A stretch of 64,000 bases of DNA, taken from Shewanella avicenniae (GTDB taxonomy: Bacteria; Pseudomonadota; Gammaproteobacteria; Enterobacterales; Shewanellaceae). Under the pieces are notes generated by a model. The model had not been told where the DNA came from and did not search any database. It was given only the letters and a program-made list of their open reading frames with translations. The translations under genes were made by a program, and so were the position numbers. Numbering within the stretch: position 1 is the stretch's first letter; each line of letters opens with the position of its first letter. Where the stretch lies: NCBI RefSeq assembly GCF_017354945.1, contig NZ_CP071503.1, positions 496,001-560,000 on the forward strand, in the 5' to 3' direction. Positions 36,239 to 46,535 of this stretch are shown one piece after another.

Positions 36239-36904
36239 ATGCACATTTCCAAAAAACTATTAGCCACTTTTGTGGTGACCGCATTGGCCGCTGGTTGCAC
36301 CACGGTAAATCCCTATACCAAAGAGGAACAAACCGCTAAAGCATCTACAGGTGCGATTATTGGCGCAGTTGCTGGTGCCGTCGTTGGTGTGGCAACTTCC
36401 AGTAAGCATGATCGCGGTAAAGGTGCGTTGATTGGTGCTGCGTCGGGTGCTGCCGTGGGTGGTGGTATTGGCTATTACATGGATGTTCAAGAAGCTAAAT
36501 TGCGTCAGCAACTGGATGCTACCGGTGTGAGTGTCACCCGTACCGGCGACACTATCGTGCTGAACATGCCTAACGAGTTAACTTTCGGGGTTGACAGCTC
36601 GACCCTGAGTGAGCGCGCACAATCGGTGTTGGATGGCGTAGTGCTGGTGGTTAACGAATACAGCAAAACCCAACTCAACGTGATTGGCCATACTGATAGC
36701 TCAGGCAGCGATTCTTACAACCTGCGTCTGTCGCAGGTAAGAGCATCAACAGTAGGTAGCTATTTGATTACCAAAGGTGTTGCAGGACAACGTGTTGTGA
36801 CCCAAGGCGCGGGTGAGAGTCAACCTATCGCCTCAAATGATACTGCGCAGGGACGGGCACAAAACCGCCGGGTAGAGATTATCCTTACACCATTGCCGCA
36901 GTAA
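36239..36904 (+). CDS. OmpA-family lipoprotein (YiaD-like)
   Basis: 221 residues. Lipoprotein signal with lipobox LAAGC (Cys19), a glycine-zipper segment (about 38-80, TGAIIGAVAGAVVGVATSS and ALIGAASGAAVGGGIGYY), then a C-terminal OmpA peptidoglycan-binding domain with LNVIGHTDSSGSDSYNLRLSQVRA and RAQNRRVEIIL. Probably links the outer membrane to peptidoglycan. AAGGAGG lies 7 nt before ATG 36239; the in-frame GTG at 36236 is less likely. Confidence 0.93.
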   Translation: MHISKKLLATFVVTALAAGCTTVNPYTKEEQTAKASTGAIIGAVAGAVVGVATSSKHDRGKGALIGAASGAAVGGGIGYYMDVQEAKLRQQLDATGVSVTRTGDTIVLNMPNELTFGVDSSTLSERAQSVLDGVVLVVNEYSKTQLNVIGHTDSSGSDSYNLRLSQVRASTVGSYLITKGVAGQRVVTQGAGESQPIASNDTAQGRAQNRRVEIILTPLPQ

Positions 36905-36914
36905 GTGATGCGAT

Positions 36915-36942
36915 AAAAAAAGCGCTCGTTGAGCGCTTTTTT
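36915..36942. terminator. Bidirectional terminator between the OmpA-family gene and npr
   Basis: Stem AAAAAGCGCTC / GAGCGCTTTTT with a GTT loop, T-runs in both directions, between convergent genes. Confidence 0.85.
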
Positions 36943-36981
36943 ATTGGTAATCTTTAGATAGCAGAGACTGGTAGCTTCTGT

Positions 36982-37257
36982 TTAACTCGCTTCATCAAAC
37001 CTAGCGTTGATCAGCTGACAGATTGCGTCTAATGCTTGTTCCGCTTCTGGGCCTTCAGCGCTGAGAGTGATGGTTTTACCCATACCTGTTTCTAACATCA
37101 ATAGCCCCAATACGCTGCCAGCTGACGCCTTTTTACTGCCCTGAATGATCGTGACATTGGCGTCAAATGCGTTGGCGAGTACTGCAAGCTTAGTTGCTGC
37201 GCGCGCATGAAGCCCGAGCTTGTTGATGATTTCGATCTCGCGTTCAACTTTTGCCAC
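36982..37257 (-). CDS. npr: Nitrogen-PTS phosphocarrier NPr
   Basis: 91 residues. HPr-like protein that passes phosphate from EI-Ntr to PtsN. Phospho-His is in [17 protein letters not shown] (His16); [16 protein letters not shown] is the second HPr block. The frame opens at 37317, but GTG 37257 has GGGAG 7 nt upstream and gives the family N-terminus (M)AKVEREIEI. It overlaps the rapZ 3' end by 14 bp, so the two are coupled. Confidence 0.95.
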   Translation of the reverse strand: MAKVEREIEIINKLGLHARAATKLAVLANAFDANVTIIQGSKKASAGSVLGLLMLETGMGKTITLSAEGPEAEQALDAICQLINARFDEAS

Positions 37258-38098
37258 TTTGTAACTCCCGATGCTTCGCTTGCACGCGATGTTTGCTACT
37301 GCTAAAGCGTTTAGCAAGTTGATCTGCTACATACACTGAACGATGTTGCCCACCAGTACAACCAATAGCGATGGTGAGATAACTGCGGTTATTGCGTTCA
37401 AGATGCGGCAACCAAGTCTCAAACAGGTTTTCAATCTGCCAGATGAGCTTATTGACTAGCGGTTGGCGTGACAAAAACTCCTGCACCGGTTCATCTAAGC
37501 CAGTGTATGGCCTAAGACTGACTTCCCAGTGCGGGTTCGGTAGGAACCTGACATCAAACACAAAATCAGCTTCGGTTGGCACCCCATGTTTAAACCCAAA
37601 CGACTCAAAGTTAATTACCAGTTCTTTGGTAGAGGTGCCCAGCAGAATTTCACGCACAGTGTCGCTTAATTCATAGATGTTGGAAGTTGAGGTATCAAGA
37701 TAATGATCCATCAACTGCGAGATAGGCTCTAGCAGTTCACCTTCCTCTTCAATCGCCTCTTTTAACGATTTATGACGCTTGGAGAGCGGATGTAAACGGC
37801 GGGTTTCACTATAGCGCTTGATTAATACTTTGTCGGATGCATTGAGGAAAAAACTGATGACCTCTGTGCCTTCGGGGAGTTTCGCAAGCTGACTTTCAAG
37901 TAACTTATCTTGGTTGGGTAAGTTGCGCACGTCAACACTGATAGCGACGAACTCATTGCTGCCTCGCAGATTTACTAGCAGATCGCCAATCATCTGTAAT
38001 GGCAAGTTGTCAACACAGTAATAGCCCATATCCTCTAATACGCGCAGGGCTACAGATTTTCCTGAACCTGAACGACCGGAGACTATGGCCAACTTCAT
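37244..38098 (-). CDS. rapZ: RNase adapter protein RapZ
   Basis: 284 residues. Binds GlmZ/GlmY sRNA and presents GlmZ to RNase E, tuning glucosamine-6-phosphate synthesis. N-terminal P-loop [30 protein letters not shown], and a C-terminal RNA-binding region with [17 protein letters not shown] and a basic tail. Overlaps ptsN by 4 bp. Confidence 0.96.
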   Translation of the reverse strand: MKLAIVSGRSGSGKSVALRVLEDMGYYCVDNLPLQMIGDLLVNLRGSNEFVAISVDVRNLPNQDKLLESQLAKLPEGTEVISFFLNASDKVLIKRYSETRRLHPLSKRHKSLKEAIEEEGELLEPISQLMDHYLDTSTSNIYELSDTVREILLGTSTKELVINFESFGFKHGVPTEADFVFDVRFLPNPHWEVSLRPYTGLDEPVQEFLSRQPLVNKLIWQIENLFETWLPHLERNNRSYLTIAIGCTGGQHRSVYVADQLAKRFSSSKHRVQAKHRELQSGKS

Positions 38099-38538
38099 GC
38101 GGTGATTACCTGATAAAGTTCTTGCTCGTTCTCAGCCTTACGAAGCTGCTTGAGCACTTGTTTATCGCTTAGCTTTTCCGCCATGGCGGAGAGCGTGCTC
38201 AGGTGTTGCTGACATTGATCTGCTGGCACAATAAGTGCGAACAAAATATCCACCGGTTGATTATCAATCGCGTCAAAAGGAATGGCCTCTTCACACTTGA
38301 TTAATACCGCAACGGGCGTGTCAATATCCGGCAAACGACCATGCGGGATCGCAATACCGTTACCGATTCCTGTACTGCCCATACGCTCGCGAGCCAAAAG
38401 ACTTTCAAAAATGGCTTGAGAGGATAGGTCGGGATACTGGGCTGCTGCGAGATCGCTGATGAGCTCCAGTACCTTTTTCTTACTGCCCGGAGTCGCACAG
38501 GTGGTACACTCCGGCCGCAGGATGGTCCTAAGTTCCAT
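38095..38538 (-). CDS. ptsN: Nitrogen-PTS EIIA component PtsN
   Basis: 147 residues. EIIA-Ntr regulatory protein controlling potassium transport and other targets according to its phosphorylation state. Active His is in [17 protein letters not shown]-type strand is [16 protein letters not shown]. It lies 2 bp after hpf and overlaps rapZ, giving the classic rpoN-hpf-ptsN-rapZ-npr operon. Confidence 0.96.
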   Translation of the reverse strand: MELRTILRPECTTCATPGSKKKVLELISDLAAAQYPDLSSQAIFESLLARERMGSTGIGNGIAIPHGRLPDIDTPVAVLIKCEEAIPFDAIDNQPVDILFALIVPADQCQQHLSTLSAMAEKLSDKQVLKQLRKAENEQELYQVITA

Positions 38539-38540
38539 CG

Positions 38541-38828
38541 TTAGTGTTTTGTCAGCTTTTCTTTGTGTTTAATGACCTGACGATCCAATTTATCAATGAG
38601 GATGTCAATGGCGGCGTACATGTCGTCGTGTTGAGAGGTTGCAAATACTTCGCCGCCGGAAAGGTGCAGCTTGGCTTCTGCTATCTGTAGTGCTTTTTCA
38701 ACAGCGAGGACAATGTGGACATTATTGATCTGTTCGAAATGGCGTTCAAGCTTTGCAAATTTGCTCTCAACGTAGCTACGTAAAGAATCGGTGATCTCAA
38801 GTTGTTTTCCTGCAAGATTAATTTGCAT
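38541..38828 (-). CDS. hpf: Ribosome hibernation promoting factor (short form)
   Basis: 95 residues. Short HPF/YfiA fold that drives 100S ribosome dimer formation with RMF in stationary phase. MQINLAGKQLEITDSLRSYVESKFAKLERHF and HDDMYAAIDILIDKLDRQVIKHKEKL are the family blocks. GAGGAG precedes the ATG. Between rpoN and ptsN as expected. Confidence 0.96.
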   Translation of the reverse strand: MQINLAGKQLEITDSLRSYVESKFAKLERHFEQINNVHIVLAVEKALQIAEAKLHLSGGEVFATSQHDDMYAAIDILIDKLDRQVIKHKEKLTKH

Positions 38829-38854
38829 CGTTGACTCCTCCGATTGTCGGGCTT

Positions 38855-40333
38855 TTAAAGGCTCTTCCGCTGATTTGACGGCGGAATTAGCATTGCTTCC
38901 CGATACTTAGCGATTGTTCGTCTCGCGACATTAATGCCTTGTTCGGCAAGCAATTGCGCCATTTTACTGTCGCTTAACGGCTTTTTAGGGTTCTCCGCGG
39001 CAACCAGCTTTTTGATGAAAGCACGAATGGCTGTTGAAGAACACTCGCCGCCATCGTCAGTACCTACATGGCTAGAGAAGAAATATTTTAGTTCAAAAAT
39101 GCCGCGAGGGGTGTGCATGTATTTCTGGGTGGTGACCCGCGAAATGGTCGATTCATGCATTTCTACCGCTTCGGCAATATCGTTGAGCACCATAGGTTTC
39201 ATCGCTTCTTCACCATATTCGAAGAAGCCTTGCTGAAATTGAACGATGCAATTAGCGACTTTAAGCAGGGTGTCGTTACGGCTTTCCAAACTCTTGATAA
39301 ACCATTTAGCTTCTTGCAGATGACCACGAATAAATTGGCTATCTGACTGGCTGCGCACGCTACGTGCCATCGTGGCATACTGCTGATTGATGCTGATTTT
39401 TGGCATGCAATCTGGGTTGAGTTCAACCACCCAGCGCCCGTTTTTCTTCCATACCGTCACGTCTGGAATGACATATTCATCTTCAGACTCTTGGATGGTT
39501 AATCCTGGGCGAGGATTTAACGTTTGGATGAGAACGATTGCGTCACGTAACTCTTCTTCCTTAAGGCGCGTTTTGCGCATCAAGGTGCGGTAATCTTTGG
39601 CGGCGATCAGATCGAGGTACTCATCGATGAGCATTTTGGCATTGGCCAAATGCGGTACGTCGTCACTGAATTGTGATAATTGGATCAGCAAACATTCGCG
39701 TAAATCGCGCGCGGCAACTCCCACGGGATCAAAGTGTTGAATGCGCTTCAGCACGGCTTCAACTTCATCCACTTCGATATCATCTAAGCCCAGCGCTTCA
39801 ATAATTTCTTCAGCTGATTGGGTTAAATAGCCACGCTCGTCAATGGCTTCAATAATCGCGGTAGCAATTGCTTCATCGGTTTCTGAAAATGGTGTGAGGT
39901 TTTTTTGCCATTCCAAATGCTCATGCAAGCCTTCGCTAGTTTCACCTTGAAACGGCATGTCATCGTCACGGACGACGCCAGATGACGTGTTGGGCGCAGC
40001 GGTGAAAACCTCGTCCCAAGTGGTGTCCATTGGCAGTTCTTCAGGGAGCTCTTGGCTATTAAGCGCATCACTGGTTTCAACGGACGAACTGTCTTCTATC
40101 GACTCTGACAGCTCTTGTTCACTGTCACGTTCGCGGTTATCCGCTTCAAGCCCCGCGTCATTGTTATCAACATCAACATCGTCATTAATCTCCAACATCG
40201 GGTTGGAATCGAGTGCTTGTTGAATTTCCTGCTGCAGCTCAAGCGACGACAATTGCAGTAGACGAATTGCCTGCTGCAGTTGCGGTGTCATAGTTAATTG
40301 TTGACCCAGCTTAAGCTGAAGTGACGCTTTCAT
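38855..40333 (-). CDS. rpoN: RNA polymerase sigma-54 factor
   Basis: 492 residues. Activator-interacting region I ([33 protein letters not shown]), an acidic region II (about 50-110), core-binding domain, and the DNA-binding end with the RpoN box ([12 protein letters not shown], about residues 472-483) that reads the -24 element. A candidate target promoter is found in this window at 35918-35934. Confidence 0.98.
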   Translation of the reverse strand: MKASLQLKLGQQLTMTPQLQQAIRLLQLSSLELQQEIQQALDSNPMLEINDDVDVDNNDAGLEADNRERDSEQELSESIEDSSSVETSDALNSQELPEELPMDTTWDEVFTAAPNTSSGVVRDDDMPFQGETSEGLHEHLEWQKNLTPFSETDEAIATAIIEAIDERGYLTQSAEEIIEALGLDDIEVDEVEAVLKRIQHFDPVGVAARDLRECLLIQLSQFSDDVPHLANAKMLIDEYLDLIAAKDYRTLMRKTRLKEEELRDAIVLIQTLNPRPGLTIQESEDEYVIPDVTVWKKNGRWVVELNPDCMPKISINQQYATMARSVRSQSDSQFIRGHLQEAKWFIKSLESRNDTLLKVANCIVQFQQGFFEYGEEAMKPMVLNDIAEAVEMHESTISRVTTQKYMHTPRGIFELKYFFSSHVGTDDGGECSSTAIRAFIKKLVAAENPKKPLSDSKMAQLLAEQGINVARRTIAKYREAMLIPPSNQRKSL

Positions 40334-40421
40334 TGTTGACTGCTAATCCCCAAAAATTATGTATTAAAACAACCACAAAGAGTTGGTAGTTTTATGAAAT
40401 TTATTTGTCCCCACCACCGTA

Positions 40422-41150
40422 CTATAGCCTGAATTGTTCCCCTAAGTACACTGCTCGCACCTGTTGGTTGTCGAGGATCTCGGCGGGTGTGCCTTCTGCA
40501 ATCAGCTGCCCATGGCTGACGATGTAGGCGTGTTCGCACACATCCAGAGTTTCGCGCACGTTATGATCGGTAATCAAGACACCCAGTCCTCGAGACTTGA
40601 GTTGTTCGATGATTTTCTTGATATCGATAACAGAAATTGGATCTACGCCCGCAAAAGGTTCGTCCAATAAAATGAATTTTGGATCAGCCGCTAACGCGCG
40701 TGCTATCTCAACGCGGCGCCGTTCTCCACCCGATAACGCCATCCCCAAGCTGTCACGGATGTGGGTGATATGAAACTCTTCGAGCAGCTGTTCAAGAATG
40801 GCTTCGCGTTCTTCGTTGCTTAATCCTTTGCGGACTTCAAGAACGGCCATAATGTTATCGCGCACTGAGAGTTTGCGAAAAATACTCGCCTCTTGCGGCA
40901 GATAACCAATCCCTTTACGCGCCCGCAGGTGCATTGGATCTAAGGTCAGATCATCTTGATCAATAAAAATACGGCCATGGTCACTCTGTACTAAGCCGAC
41001 CACCATGTAGAAGGTGGTGGTTTTGCCCGCACCGTTAGGACCGAGCAAACCAACGATCTGTCCGGTGTTTACCTGTAAGCTAACATCTTTTACTACCGAA
41101 CGTTTTTTATAGCTCTTGGCCAGATTGGTCGCTTTTAAAACGCTGGTCAT
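40422..41150 (-). CDS. lptB: LPS export ABC transporter ATPase LptB
   Basis: 242 residues. Walker [17 protein letters not shown] (about 35-48), Q-loop [12 protein letters not shown], signature [15 protein letters not shown], Walker [14 protein letters not shown], switch His in [10 protein letters not shown]. Powers LptFG extraction of LPS from the inner membrane. It overlaps lptA by ATGA, and lptFG are elsewhere as usual. Confidence 0.97.
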   Translation of the reverse strand: MTSVLKATNLAKSYKKRSVVKDVSLQVNTGQIVGLLGPNGAGKTTTFYMVVGLVQSDHGRIFIDQDDLTLDPMHLRARKGIGYLPQEASIFRKLSVRDNIMAVLEVRKGLSNEEREAILEQLLEEFHITHIRDSLGMALSGGERRRVEIARALAADPKFILLDEPFAGVDPISVIDIKKIIEQLKSRGLGVLITDHNVRETLDVCEHAYIVSHGQLIAEGTPAEILDNQQVRAVYLGEQFRL

Positions 41151-41677
41151 GGCTGCTCCTGCTCGGTTTTCGGCGGCGTTGGCTCTTTAGGGAGATTATC
41201 TGGACGGATAACTGTGGTGACTTGCTCTTGGTCACTACCAATCGCTTGCAGCTGCTGCTTGTTCAGATCGTAAATGATCTTATCCGCTGAGGACATGCTG
41301 CTGCCTTGCTCTACCTTGGCCATACCGATCAGGGTCAACACGCGTTGGTTGATGTTGAACTGAATTTCATTGGCGCGAGCGGTGGTCAGCGTGCCATCTT
41401 CTTGCTTTTGGGTGAAAGTAGCTGGTTTGCCGGTGGCAATCAGCACACGGTCTTGATCTTTTTCTGGCGAGGTGGCACTCAATTCGTCGGCTTTAAGTGT
41501 TAACAAGCCTTGAGTCACCAACACTGGGCCGCCATAGACGACACGTTTATTTTTGAGATCAGCAAATTGAGTGGCGGACTTAATCTTTACCTCTTGTTGT
41601 AAGTTGATGTCCGCGGCAGTTGCCATCAGACTCGAGGCGCTAAGTACGATGGCCAGAAGAATATTATTTGCTCTCAT
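41147..41677 (-). CDS. lptA: LPS periplasmic bridge protein LptA
   Basis: 176 residues. Signal peptide ([19 protein letters not shown]) and a beta-jellyroll OstA domain with [24 protein letters not shown] and [14 protein letters not shown]. Polymerises into the bridge that carries LPS between LptC and LptD. C-terminus is proline/glutamate-rich ([11 protein letters not shown]). Overlaps lptC by 14 bp. Confidence 0.95.
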   Translation of the reverse strand: MRANNILLAIVLSASSLMATAADINLQQEVKIKSATQFADLKNKRVVYGGPVLVTQGLLTLKADELSATSPEKDQDRVLIATGKPATFTQKQEDGTLTTARANEIQFNINQRVLTLIGMAKVEQGSSMSSADKIIYDLNKQQLQAIGSDQEQVTTVIRPDNLPKEPTPPKTEQEQP

Positions 41678-42224
41678 AAGTACCTTTAATGTCGCTCAAC
41701 AGTTTCAATTGCTGGGCATTTAAATCGGCATAAAGTCCGACACCTGATGCGTTAAAGCCACTCCCTGACATAAAGACCTGCTCCGGCGAGGTCATGATCA
41801 TCGTCGACACGTCTAATTCTAAATACTCTGTCGTTAATGATCGAATGGGATCTTTTGGCGTAATGGCATCAATCATAACATTATTTTGTAGCACAACCTT
41901 ATGTTGTGTGCGATTGAGCTGCCCTTGGTCGGCAGACATTTTCCACTGCGCATCACCGTTATCTGGATAGATATGGTAAATCGGCTTTTCGAATAGCGTG
42001 GTGTCGGTATCGGCAAAGTGCGCCATATGGGTCGCAGACACTCGGGTAGACACCTTACCGTTTTCATCGAAACTGACGCTTTTTAGATTATCAGCCACAT
42101 AGTCAGGCCGCTCCACGGTGCTTACCGTCGTGGGTTGCTGTTCATTTCGCTTGCTCTGTACCTGCCAATACAACACGATGGCGGCGGCAAAGAAGGCAAT
42201 GATGGCCAAAGTTACTCGGTTCAT
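41664..42224 (-). CDS. lptC: LPS export protein LptC
   Basis: 186 residues. N-terminal membrane anchor (LAIIAFFAAAIVLYW), then a jellyroll domain with SVSFDENGKVSTRVSATHMAHF, the usual LptC layout. Accepts LPS from LptB2FG and hands it to LptA. Overlaps kdsC by 4 bp. Confidence 0.93.
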   Translation of the reverse strand: MNRVTLAIIAFFAAAIVLYWQVQSKRNEQQPTTVSTVERPDYVADNLKSVSFDENGKVSTRVSATHMAHFADTDTTLFEKPIYHIYPDNGDAQWKMSADQGQLNRTQHKVVLQNNVMIDAITPKDPIRSLTTEYLELDVSTMIMTSPEQVFMSGSGFNASGVGLYADLNAQQLKLLSDIKGTYESK

Positions 42225-42775
42225 ACACTCATTCCGTGGGCGCTATCGAGCAGATTTTGGCTGAGCAGCAACAGATCTGCAAGTTCTCGCACGGCACCAA
42301 AGCCACCGCCAATACTGGTGACAAAATCTGCCAGTTGTTTGACCTGTGGATGGCCATCCGCCACGCAAACGCCCAAGCCTACTTGTTGCATCACTGGCAG
42401 GTCAACCATATCGTCACCGATGTAAGCAACCTGCTCTGGGTTGAGTTGATAAACGTCAAGCAATTCATGGTAAGCGGTCAGTTTATTGTCGATCCCTTGA
42501 TAAATGTGCTGAATACCGAGGGATGTCATGCGCCGTTCAACGATTTGTGATTTTCTACCGGTGATCACCGCCACCTGAATATTGCATGACAGCAACGCTT
42601 TAATACCAAAGCCGTCGCGAGTATGGAACGCTTTTAGCTCCTCACCCTGATTGCCCATATAGATGCGGCCATCAGAAAACACTCCATCAACATCACAAAT
42701 CAGCAGGCGGATCTGCTGCGCCTTTTGCCACACCTTGTCAGTAACCGGGCCGTAAAAAGTCGTATGTTGTGTCAC
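42221..42775 (-). CDS. kdsC: KDO-8-phosphate phosphatase
   Basis: 184 residues. HAD phosphatase without a large cap; motif I is LLICDVDGVFSDGRIYMG, motif II VITGRKS, motif IV YIGDDMVDLPVM. Releases KDO for lipid A-core assembly. Acts after KdsD and KdsA; overlaps kdsD by 4 bp. Confidence 0.96.
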   Translation of the reverse strand: MTQHTTFYGPVTDKVWQKAQQIRLLICDVDGVFSDGRIYMGNQGEELKAFHTRDGFGIKALLSCNIQVAVITGRKSQIVERRMTSLGIQHIYQGIDNKLTAYHELLDVYQLNPEQVAYIGDDMVDLPVMQQVGLGVCVADGHPQVKQLADFVTSIGGGFGAVRELADLLLLSQNLLDSAHGMSV

Positions 42776-43749
42776 ATAACCCCCGCATTGACTAAGTCGA
42801 GCATATTGAGCGCCCCAATTGGGTGGCGTTGTTGGTCGATAACAATCAGGCCGTTGATGTTGCGATCATCCATCACTTTAAGCGCTTCAGCAGCCAAAAT
42901 GCTGTCGGTCACCGAGGTGCAGTTACGGGTCATCACTTCAGCAATCAGGGTTTGACGGAGATTGACTTCTGCATCAATCACCCGGCGTAAGTCACCATCG
43001 GTAAAGATACCCACCAATTCATTGTCTTGATTGACAATGGCAGTCATCCCTAAGCCTTTGCGGGAAATTTCATAGAGCGCTTCGGTGATGGTGATGTCGT
43101 CACGCACAATCGGCGTATCTTCGCCTTTATGCATGATATCGCTCACCTTCAGCAGTAATTTACGACCAAGCGCACCACCGGGATGTGACATAGCAAAATC
43201 ATCTTTGGTGAAGCCTTTGGCTTGCAACAGCGCGATTGCAATGGCATCGCCCATCACTAAGGTGGCGGTGGTACTTGATGTGGGTGCCAGCCCGAGTGGG
43301 CAGGCTTCCTCGGGCACCTTGATGCACAAATGCAGTTGCGAATGTTTCGCCATCGTGGATTCTGGATTGCCCGTCATGGCAATTACTGGGATCCCTTGGC
43401 GTTTTATCACCGGCATCAAGGTCAGAATTTCGTGTGACTCGCCCGAATTAGAGATGGTCAATACGATATCGTTATCGCTCAATACGCCGAGGTCACCATG
43501 GCTGGCTTCGCCCGGATGCACGAAAAACGCTGGCGTTCCGGTGCTGGATAATGTGGCTGAAATCTTATTGCCAATGTGGCCAGATTTTCCCATGCCCATG
43601 ACGATCACTTTACCTGAACATTGCAGGATCATCTGACATGCGCGGGCAAATTCTTCTGAATCAACAAACTGATACAGGTTATCGAGCGCCTGCTTTTCAA
43701 TATCGATAACTTTGCGCCCCCAATGACGCAGTTGACTTGCATCTGTCAT
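42772..43749 (-). CDS. kdsD: D-arabinose-5-phosphate isomerase
   Basis: 325 residues. N-terminal SIS domain (VIVMGMGKSGHIGNKISATLSSTGTPAFF, about 49-77) and two CBS domains (about 210-325). Makes arabinose-5-phosphate from ribulose-5-phosphate for KDO synthesis. Probable first gene of kdsD-kdsC-lptC-lptA-lptB. In E. coli it is preceded by yrbG and the mla genes; here mla is divergent and yrbG is missing. Confidence 0.96.
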   Translation of the reverse strand: MTDASQLRHWGRKVIDIEKQALDNLYQFVDSEEFARACQMILQCSGKVIVMGMGKSGHIGNKISATLSSTGTPAFFVHPGEASHGDLGVLSDNDIVLTISNSGESHEILTLMPVIKRQGIPVIAMTGNPESTMAKHSQLHLCIKVPEEACPLGLAPTSSTTATLVMGDAIAIALLQAKGFTKDDFAMSHPGGALGRKLLLKVSDIMHKGEDTPIVRDDITITEALYEISRKGLGMTAIVNQDNELVGIFTDGDLRRVIDAEVNLRQTLIAEVMTRNCTSVTDSILAAEALKVMDDRNINGLIVIDQQRHPIGALNMLDLVNAGVM

Positions 43750-44217
43750 AGTCTTATTCGTCCAATGCAGCTATCGTATTTTTGCGACTGCAATTTATTT
43801 CATGCGGTGGGCGGAGGAGGCGATGGAACATCTTCAGCGGCAGAGCGCTGTTCTCATCTTGCCATTCGGCCACTGCCGCTAATTGATTTTATGGATGCAA
43901 CAATGAGGTGCATCATTACAGTTAATCCATCTTGAGTGAAACAATGAACCCACCATTGCTCTGGCGCGTGCCTTCACTCTCTTGCGACAGTTCCATGGCC
44001 AATTGATTTTCGGCCTGCGTCGTTACTACTGACAATTAAATAAATAATTGCATGATTATAGTCGATTTTTTCTGTTAGAAATTGTTGTGGCGCAAGGATT
44101 ATGCTGCACAAAACTCAGATGATGGTGCTGAATATCAATCGACTTTTGCTTGTTTCCCTGCATTGTCGCCGCATTTGCGATAAATGAAAAGAGCAGTGCT
44201 CGGCTTTGGGACATCAG

Positions 44218-44246
44218 TTGTTTGGGTTAACTAAATTGCGTACAAT
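44218..44246 (+). promoter_or_regulatory. Candidate sigma-70 promoter of the mla operon
   Basis: -35 TTGTTT (44218-44223), 17-bp spacer, -10 TACAAT (44241-44246). A start near 44253 gives a leader of about 170 nt carrying the 12-bp hairpin at 44266-44293. Confidence 0.5.
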
Positions 44247-44265
44247 CTTTTGCCCACAGACGAAT

Positions 44266-44293
44266 GCCTGAATGGTGATTCCACCATTCAGGC
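44266..44293 (+). repeat. 12-bp perfect leader hairpin before mlaF
   Basis: GCCTGAATGGTG / CACCATTCAGGC with an ATTC loop, no T-run after it, so not a typical terminator. It would sit at about +13 to +40 of the predicted mla transcript and may stabilise or regulate it. Confidence 0.55.
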
Positions 44294-44425
44294 CAAGTTC
44301 AGAGTGCAGTTGCTAGCATGCAGCAAAGTTGGGATGAAACGGAATGGATTCATTCATCTCGCGCGACCGCAGAAGAGTGACGCTATTTCCTATTCCTGTT
44401 CAGGATTTTTCAAACGGATTCAGAC

Positions 44426-45238
44426 ATGAGCCAAGAACAGACCACATTGGTCGAAGTCAACAACCTCCGTTTCAGTCGAGGTTCGCGAGTGATTTATGAC
44501 GATATCAGTCTCAAAATCCCTCGTGGCAAAGTGACGGCAATCATGGGCCCTAGCGGCATCGGTAAAACGACCCTATTAAAGCTGATCGCAGGACAGTTAA
44601 CGCCAGACAAAGGTGAAGTGCTGTTCGATGGGCAAAATATTCATAAGTTAAGTCGCAACGGCTTGTTTGAAGCGCGTAAGCGTATGAGCATGCTGTTCCA
44701 AAGTGGCGCGCTATTTACCGACATGAATGTATTCGACAACGTGGCATTTGCATTGCGCGAACATTCTGAACTGCCAGAAGCGATTATTCGTCGGATTGTG
44801 TTGATGAAGTTGCAGGCGGTCGGTCTGCGCGGTGCCGCACAGTTGATGCCAAGTGAGCTATCCGGCGGGATGCAGCGCCGTGCTGCGTTAGCGCGCGCAA
44901 TTGCGCTTGAGCCCGAAATGGTGCTGTACGATGAGCCGTTTGCTGGCCAAGACCCAATTTCAATGGGCGTGTTGGTGAAGCTGATTAAAGACTTGTCTGA
45001 TGCGTTATCACTGACATCTGTCGTGGTGTCACACGACGTAACGGAAGTGCTGAGTATCGCTGACTATGTGTATGTGATTGCTGAAAAACGCATTATCGCC
45101 CACGGTACGCCAGCGCAGTTGCATCAGTCTGATAATCCACAATTGCGCCAGTTTATTGATGGCGAGCCTGATGGCCCGGTGCCATTCCATTTCCCTGCAC
45201 AGGCTTACAAAGAGGAGTTGTTGGGTGGAAATAATTGA
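44426..45238 (+). CDS. mlaF: Phospholipid trafficking ABC ATPase MlaF
   Basis: 270 residues. Walker [15 protein letters not shown] (about 39-52), signature [15 protein letters not shown], Walker [14 protein letters not shown]. Energises MlaFEDB for phospholipid movement that keeps outer-membrane lipid asymmetry. First gene of the operon; mlaE starts inside its last codons. Confidence 0.96.
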   Translation: MSQEQTTLVEVNNLRFSRGSRVIYDDISLKIPRGKVTAIMGPSGIGKTTLLKLIAGQLTPDKGEVLFDGQNIHKLSRNGLFEARKRMSMLFQSGALFTDMNVFDNVAFALREHSELPEAIIRRIVLMKLQAVGLRGAAQLMPSELSGGMQRRAALARAIALEPEMVLYDEPFAGQDPISMGVLVKLIKDLSDALSLTSVVVSHDVTEVLSIADYVYVIAEKRIIAHGTPAQLHQSDNPQLRQFIDGEPDGPVPFHFPAQAYKEELLGGNN

Positions 45239-46007
45239 GTCGATATCAGCGCTGGGTGCTCGCGCGATTAATATCGTCAGAGGCTTAGGTAAAGCAGGTC
45301 TAATGTTATGGGGTGCGTTGGTGCAAGTGCCGCGTATCAAGAAAGGCACACCGCTGCTGATTAAGCAGATTTATGTTGTCGGTGTGCAATCGATGATTAT
45401 TGTAGTGGTGTCAGGCCTGTTTATCGGGATGGTATTGGCACTTCAGGGCTATACCATTTTGGTGGACTTTGGCACAGAGCAAAGTCTTGGCCCCCTAGTG
45501 GCGCTGAGTTTATTGCGCGAGTTAGGCCCGGTCGTGACCGCCTTGCTGTTTGCTGGTCGCGCGGGGTCTGCGCTAACTGCCGAACTGGGGTTGATGAAAA
45601 GTACCGAACAGCTATCGAGTTTAGAGATGATGGCCGTTGACCCGTTACGCCAAGTGATTGCTCCGCGTTTTTGGGCGGGCTTAATCAGTATGCCGCTGCT
45701 GTCATTGATGTTTGTTGCCGTGGGTGTTTATGGTGGCTATCTGGTCGGTGTCTCTTGGAAAGGCATTGATGACGGTGCGTTCTGGTCAATTTTGCAGGCC
45801 GCGGTTGAATGGCGCCAAGATATTGTTAACTGTTTGATTAAGAGTGTGGTGTTTGCTTGGGTAGTTACTTGGATTTCGCTGTATCGCGGTTATCACTCTA
45901 CCCCTAATCCTGAAGGGATCAGCCGCGCCACCACCCAAACAGTGGTGCAATCAAGTTTGGCCGTATTGGCCTTGGATTTTCTGTTGACCGCCCTGATGTT
46001 TGGTTAA
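45225..46007 (+). CDS. mlaE: Phospholipid trafficking permease MlaE
   Basis: 260 residues. Five or so membrane segments, with the MlaE signature [37 protein letters not shown] (about 85-121). The frame stays open to 45078 inside mlaF. GTG 45225 is chosen because AGAGGAG lies 7 nt before it and the protein then has normal length. Overlaps mlaF by 14 bp. Confidence 0.95.
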   Translation: MEIIESISALGARAINIVRGLGKAGLMLWGALVQVPRIKKGTPLLIKQIYVVGVQSMIIVVVSGLFIGMVLALQGYTILVDFGTEQSLGPLVALSLLRELGPVVTALLFAGRAGSALTAELGLMKSTEQLSSLEMMAVDPLRQVIAPRFWAGLISMPLLSLMFVAVGVYGGYLVGVSWKGIDDGAFWSILQAAVEWRQDIVNCLIKSVVFAWVVTWISLYRGYHSTPNPEGISRATTQTVVQSSLAVLALDFLLTALMFG

Positions 46008-46058
46008 CCCAAACGGTGCGTTCATATTTGCTAAATGATGAGTAATTGGTAACGGATT

Positions 46059-46526
46059 ATGGTGACGAAAAAGATTGAGTTGCTGGTGGGCATGTTTTTG
46101 CTGGCGGGCTTGTTGGCCTTTTTAGCTTTGGTGTACAAGGTCGCCAATGTTGAAGTGAGTAGCAGCAGTGATACCTACACCCTGAAAGCGGAGTTCACCA
46201 ATGTGGGTGGGCTTAAAGTGCGCTCGCCGGTGAAAGTAGGGGGCGTTGTCGTTGGCCGTGTGAGCGCCATCAGTTTAGATCCTGAAAAACTGGAGCCTGT
46301 GGTCACGCTGACCATGGATAAACTGTACAACAAATTTCCTGAAACCAGCTCAGTTGCGGTACTGACATCCGGCTTACTGGGTGAGCAGTACATTGGGTTA
46401 ACCCCAGGATTTATGGATGACGGCGTCGAGATTTTAAAAGACGGTGACCGCATCGATGATACACATTCAGCCATGGTGCTTGAGGATCTTATTGGACAGT
46501 TCCTCTACAGCAGCAAGGATAAGTAG
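46059..46526 (+). CDS. mlaD: Phospholipid-binding MCE protein MlaD
   Basis: 155 residues. One N-terminal membrane helix (LLVGMFLLAGLLAFLALVYKVA) and a single MCE domain (TLKAEFTNVGGLKVRSPVKVGGVVVGRV, GLLGEQYIGLTPG). Forms the hexameric ring on MlaFE. Normal length. Confidence 0.95.
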   Translation: MVTKKIELLVGMFLLAGLLAFLALVYKVANVEVSSSSDTYTLKAEFTNVGGLKVRSPVKVGGVVVGRVSAISLDPEKLEPVVTLTMDKLYNKFPETSSVAVLTSGLLGEQYIGLTPGFMDDGVEILKDGDRIDDTHSAMVLEDLIGQFLYSSKDK

Positions 46527-46535
46527 GAGTAGCAG

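Larger units (their letters stand above)
43750..44425. other. 676-bp gap between kdsD and mlaF
   Basis: No supported gene and no recognisable remnant of the yrbG antiporter usually found here. It contains the mla promoter and leader hairpin. A 28-codon frame at 44101-44187 has AGGA only 2 nt before its ATG and is not accepted. Confidence 0.6.

Noticed and set aside
43723..43935. 70-codon open frame on the plus strand
   Set aside because: Overlaps the kdsD start antisense, has no ribosome site, and its composition is not protein-like.
44101..44187. 28-codon frame in the kdsD-mlaF gap
   Set aside because: AGGA is only 2 nt from the ATG, and the peptide has no recognisable feature; not enough to call a gene.
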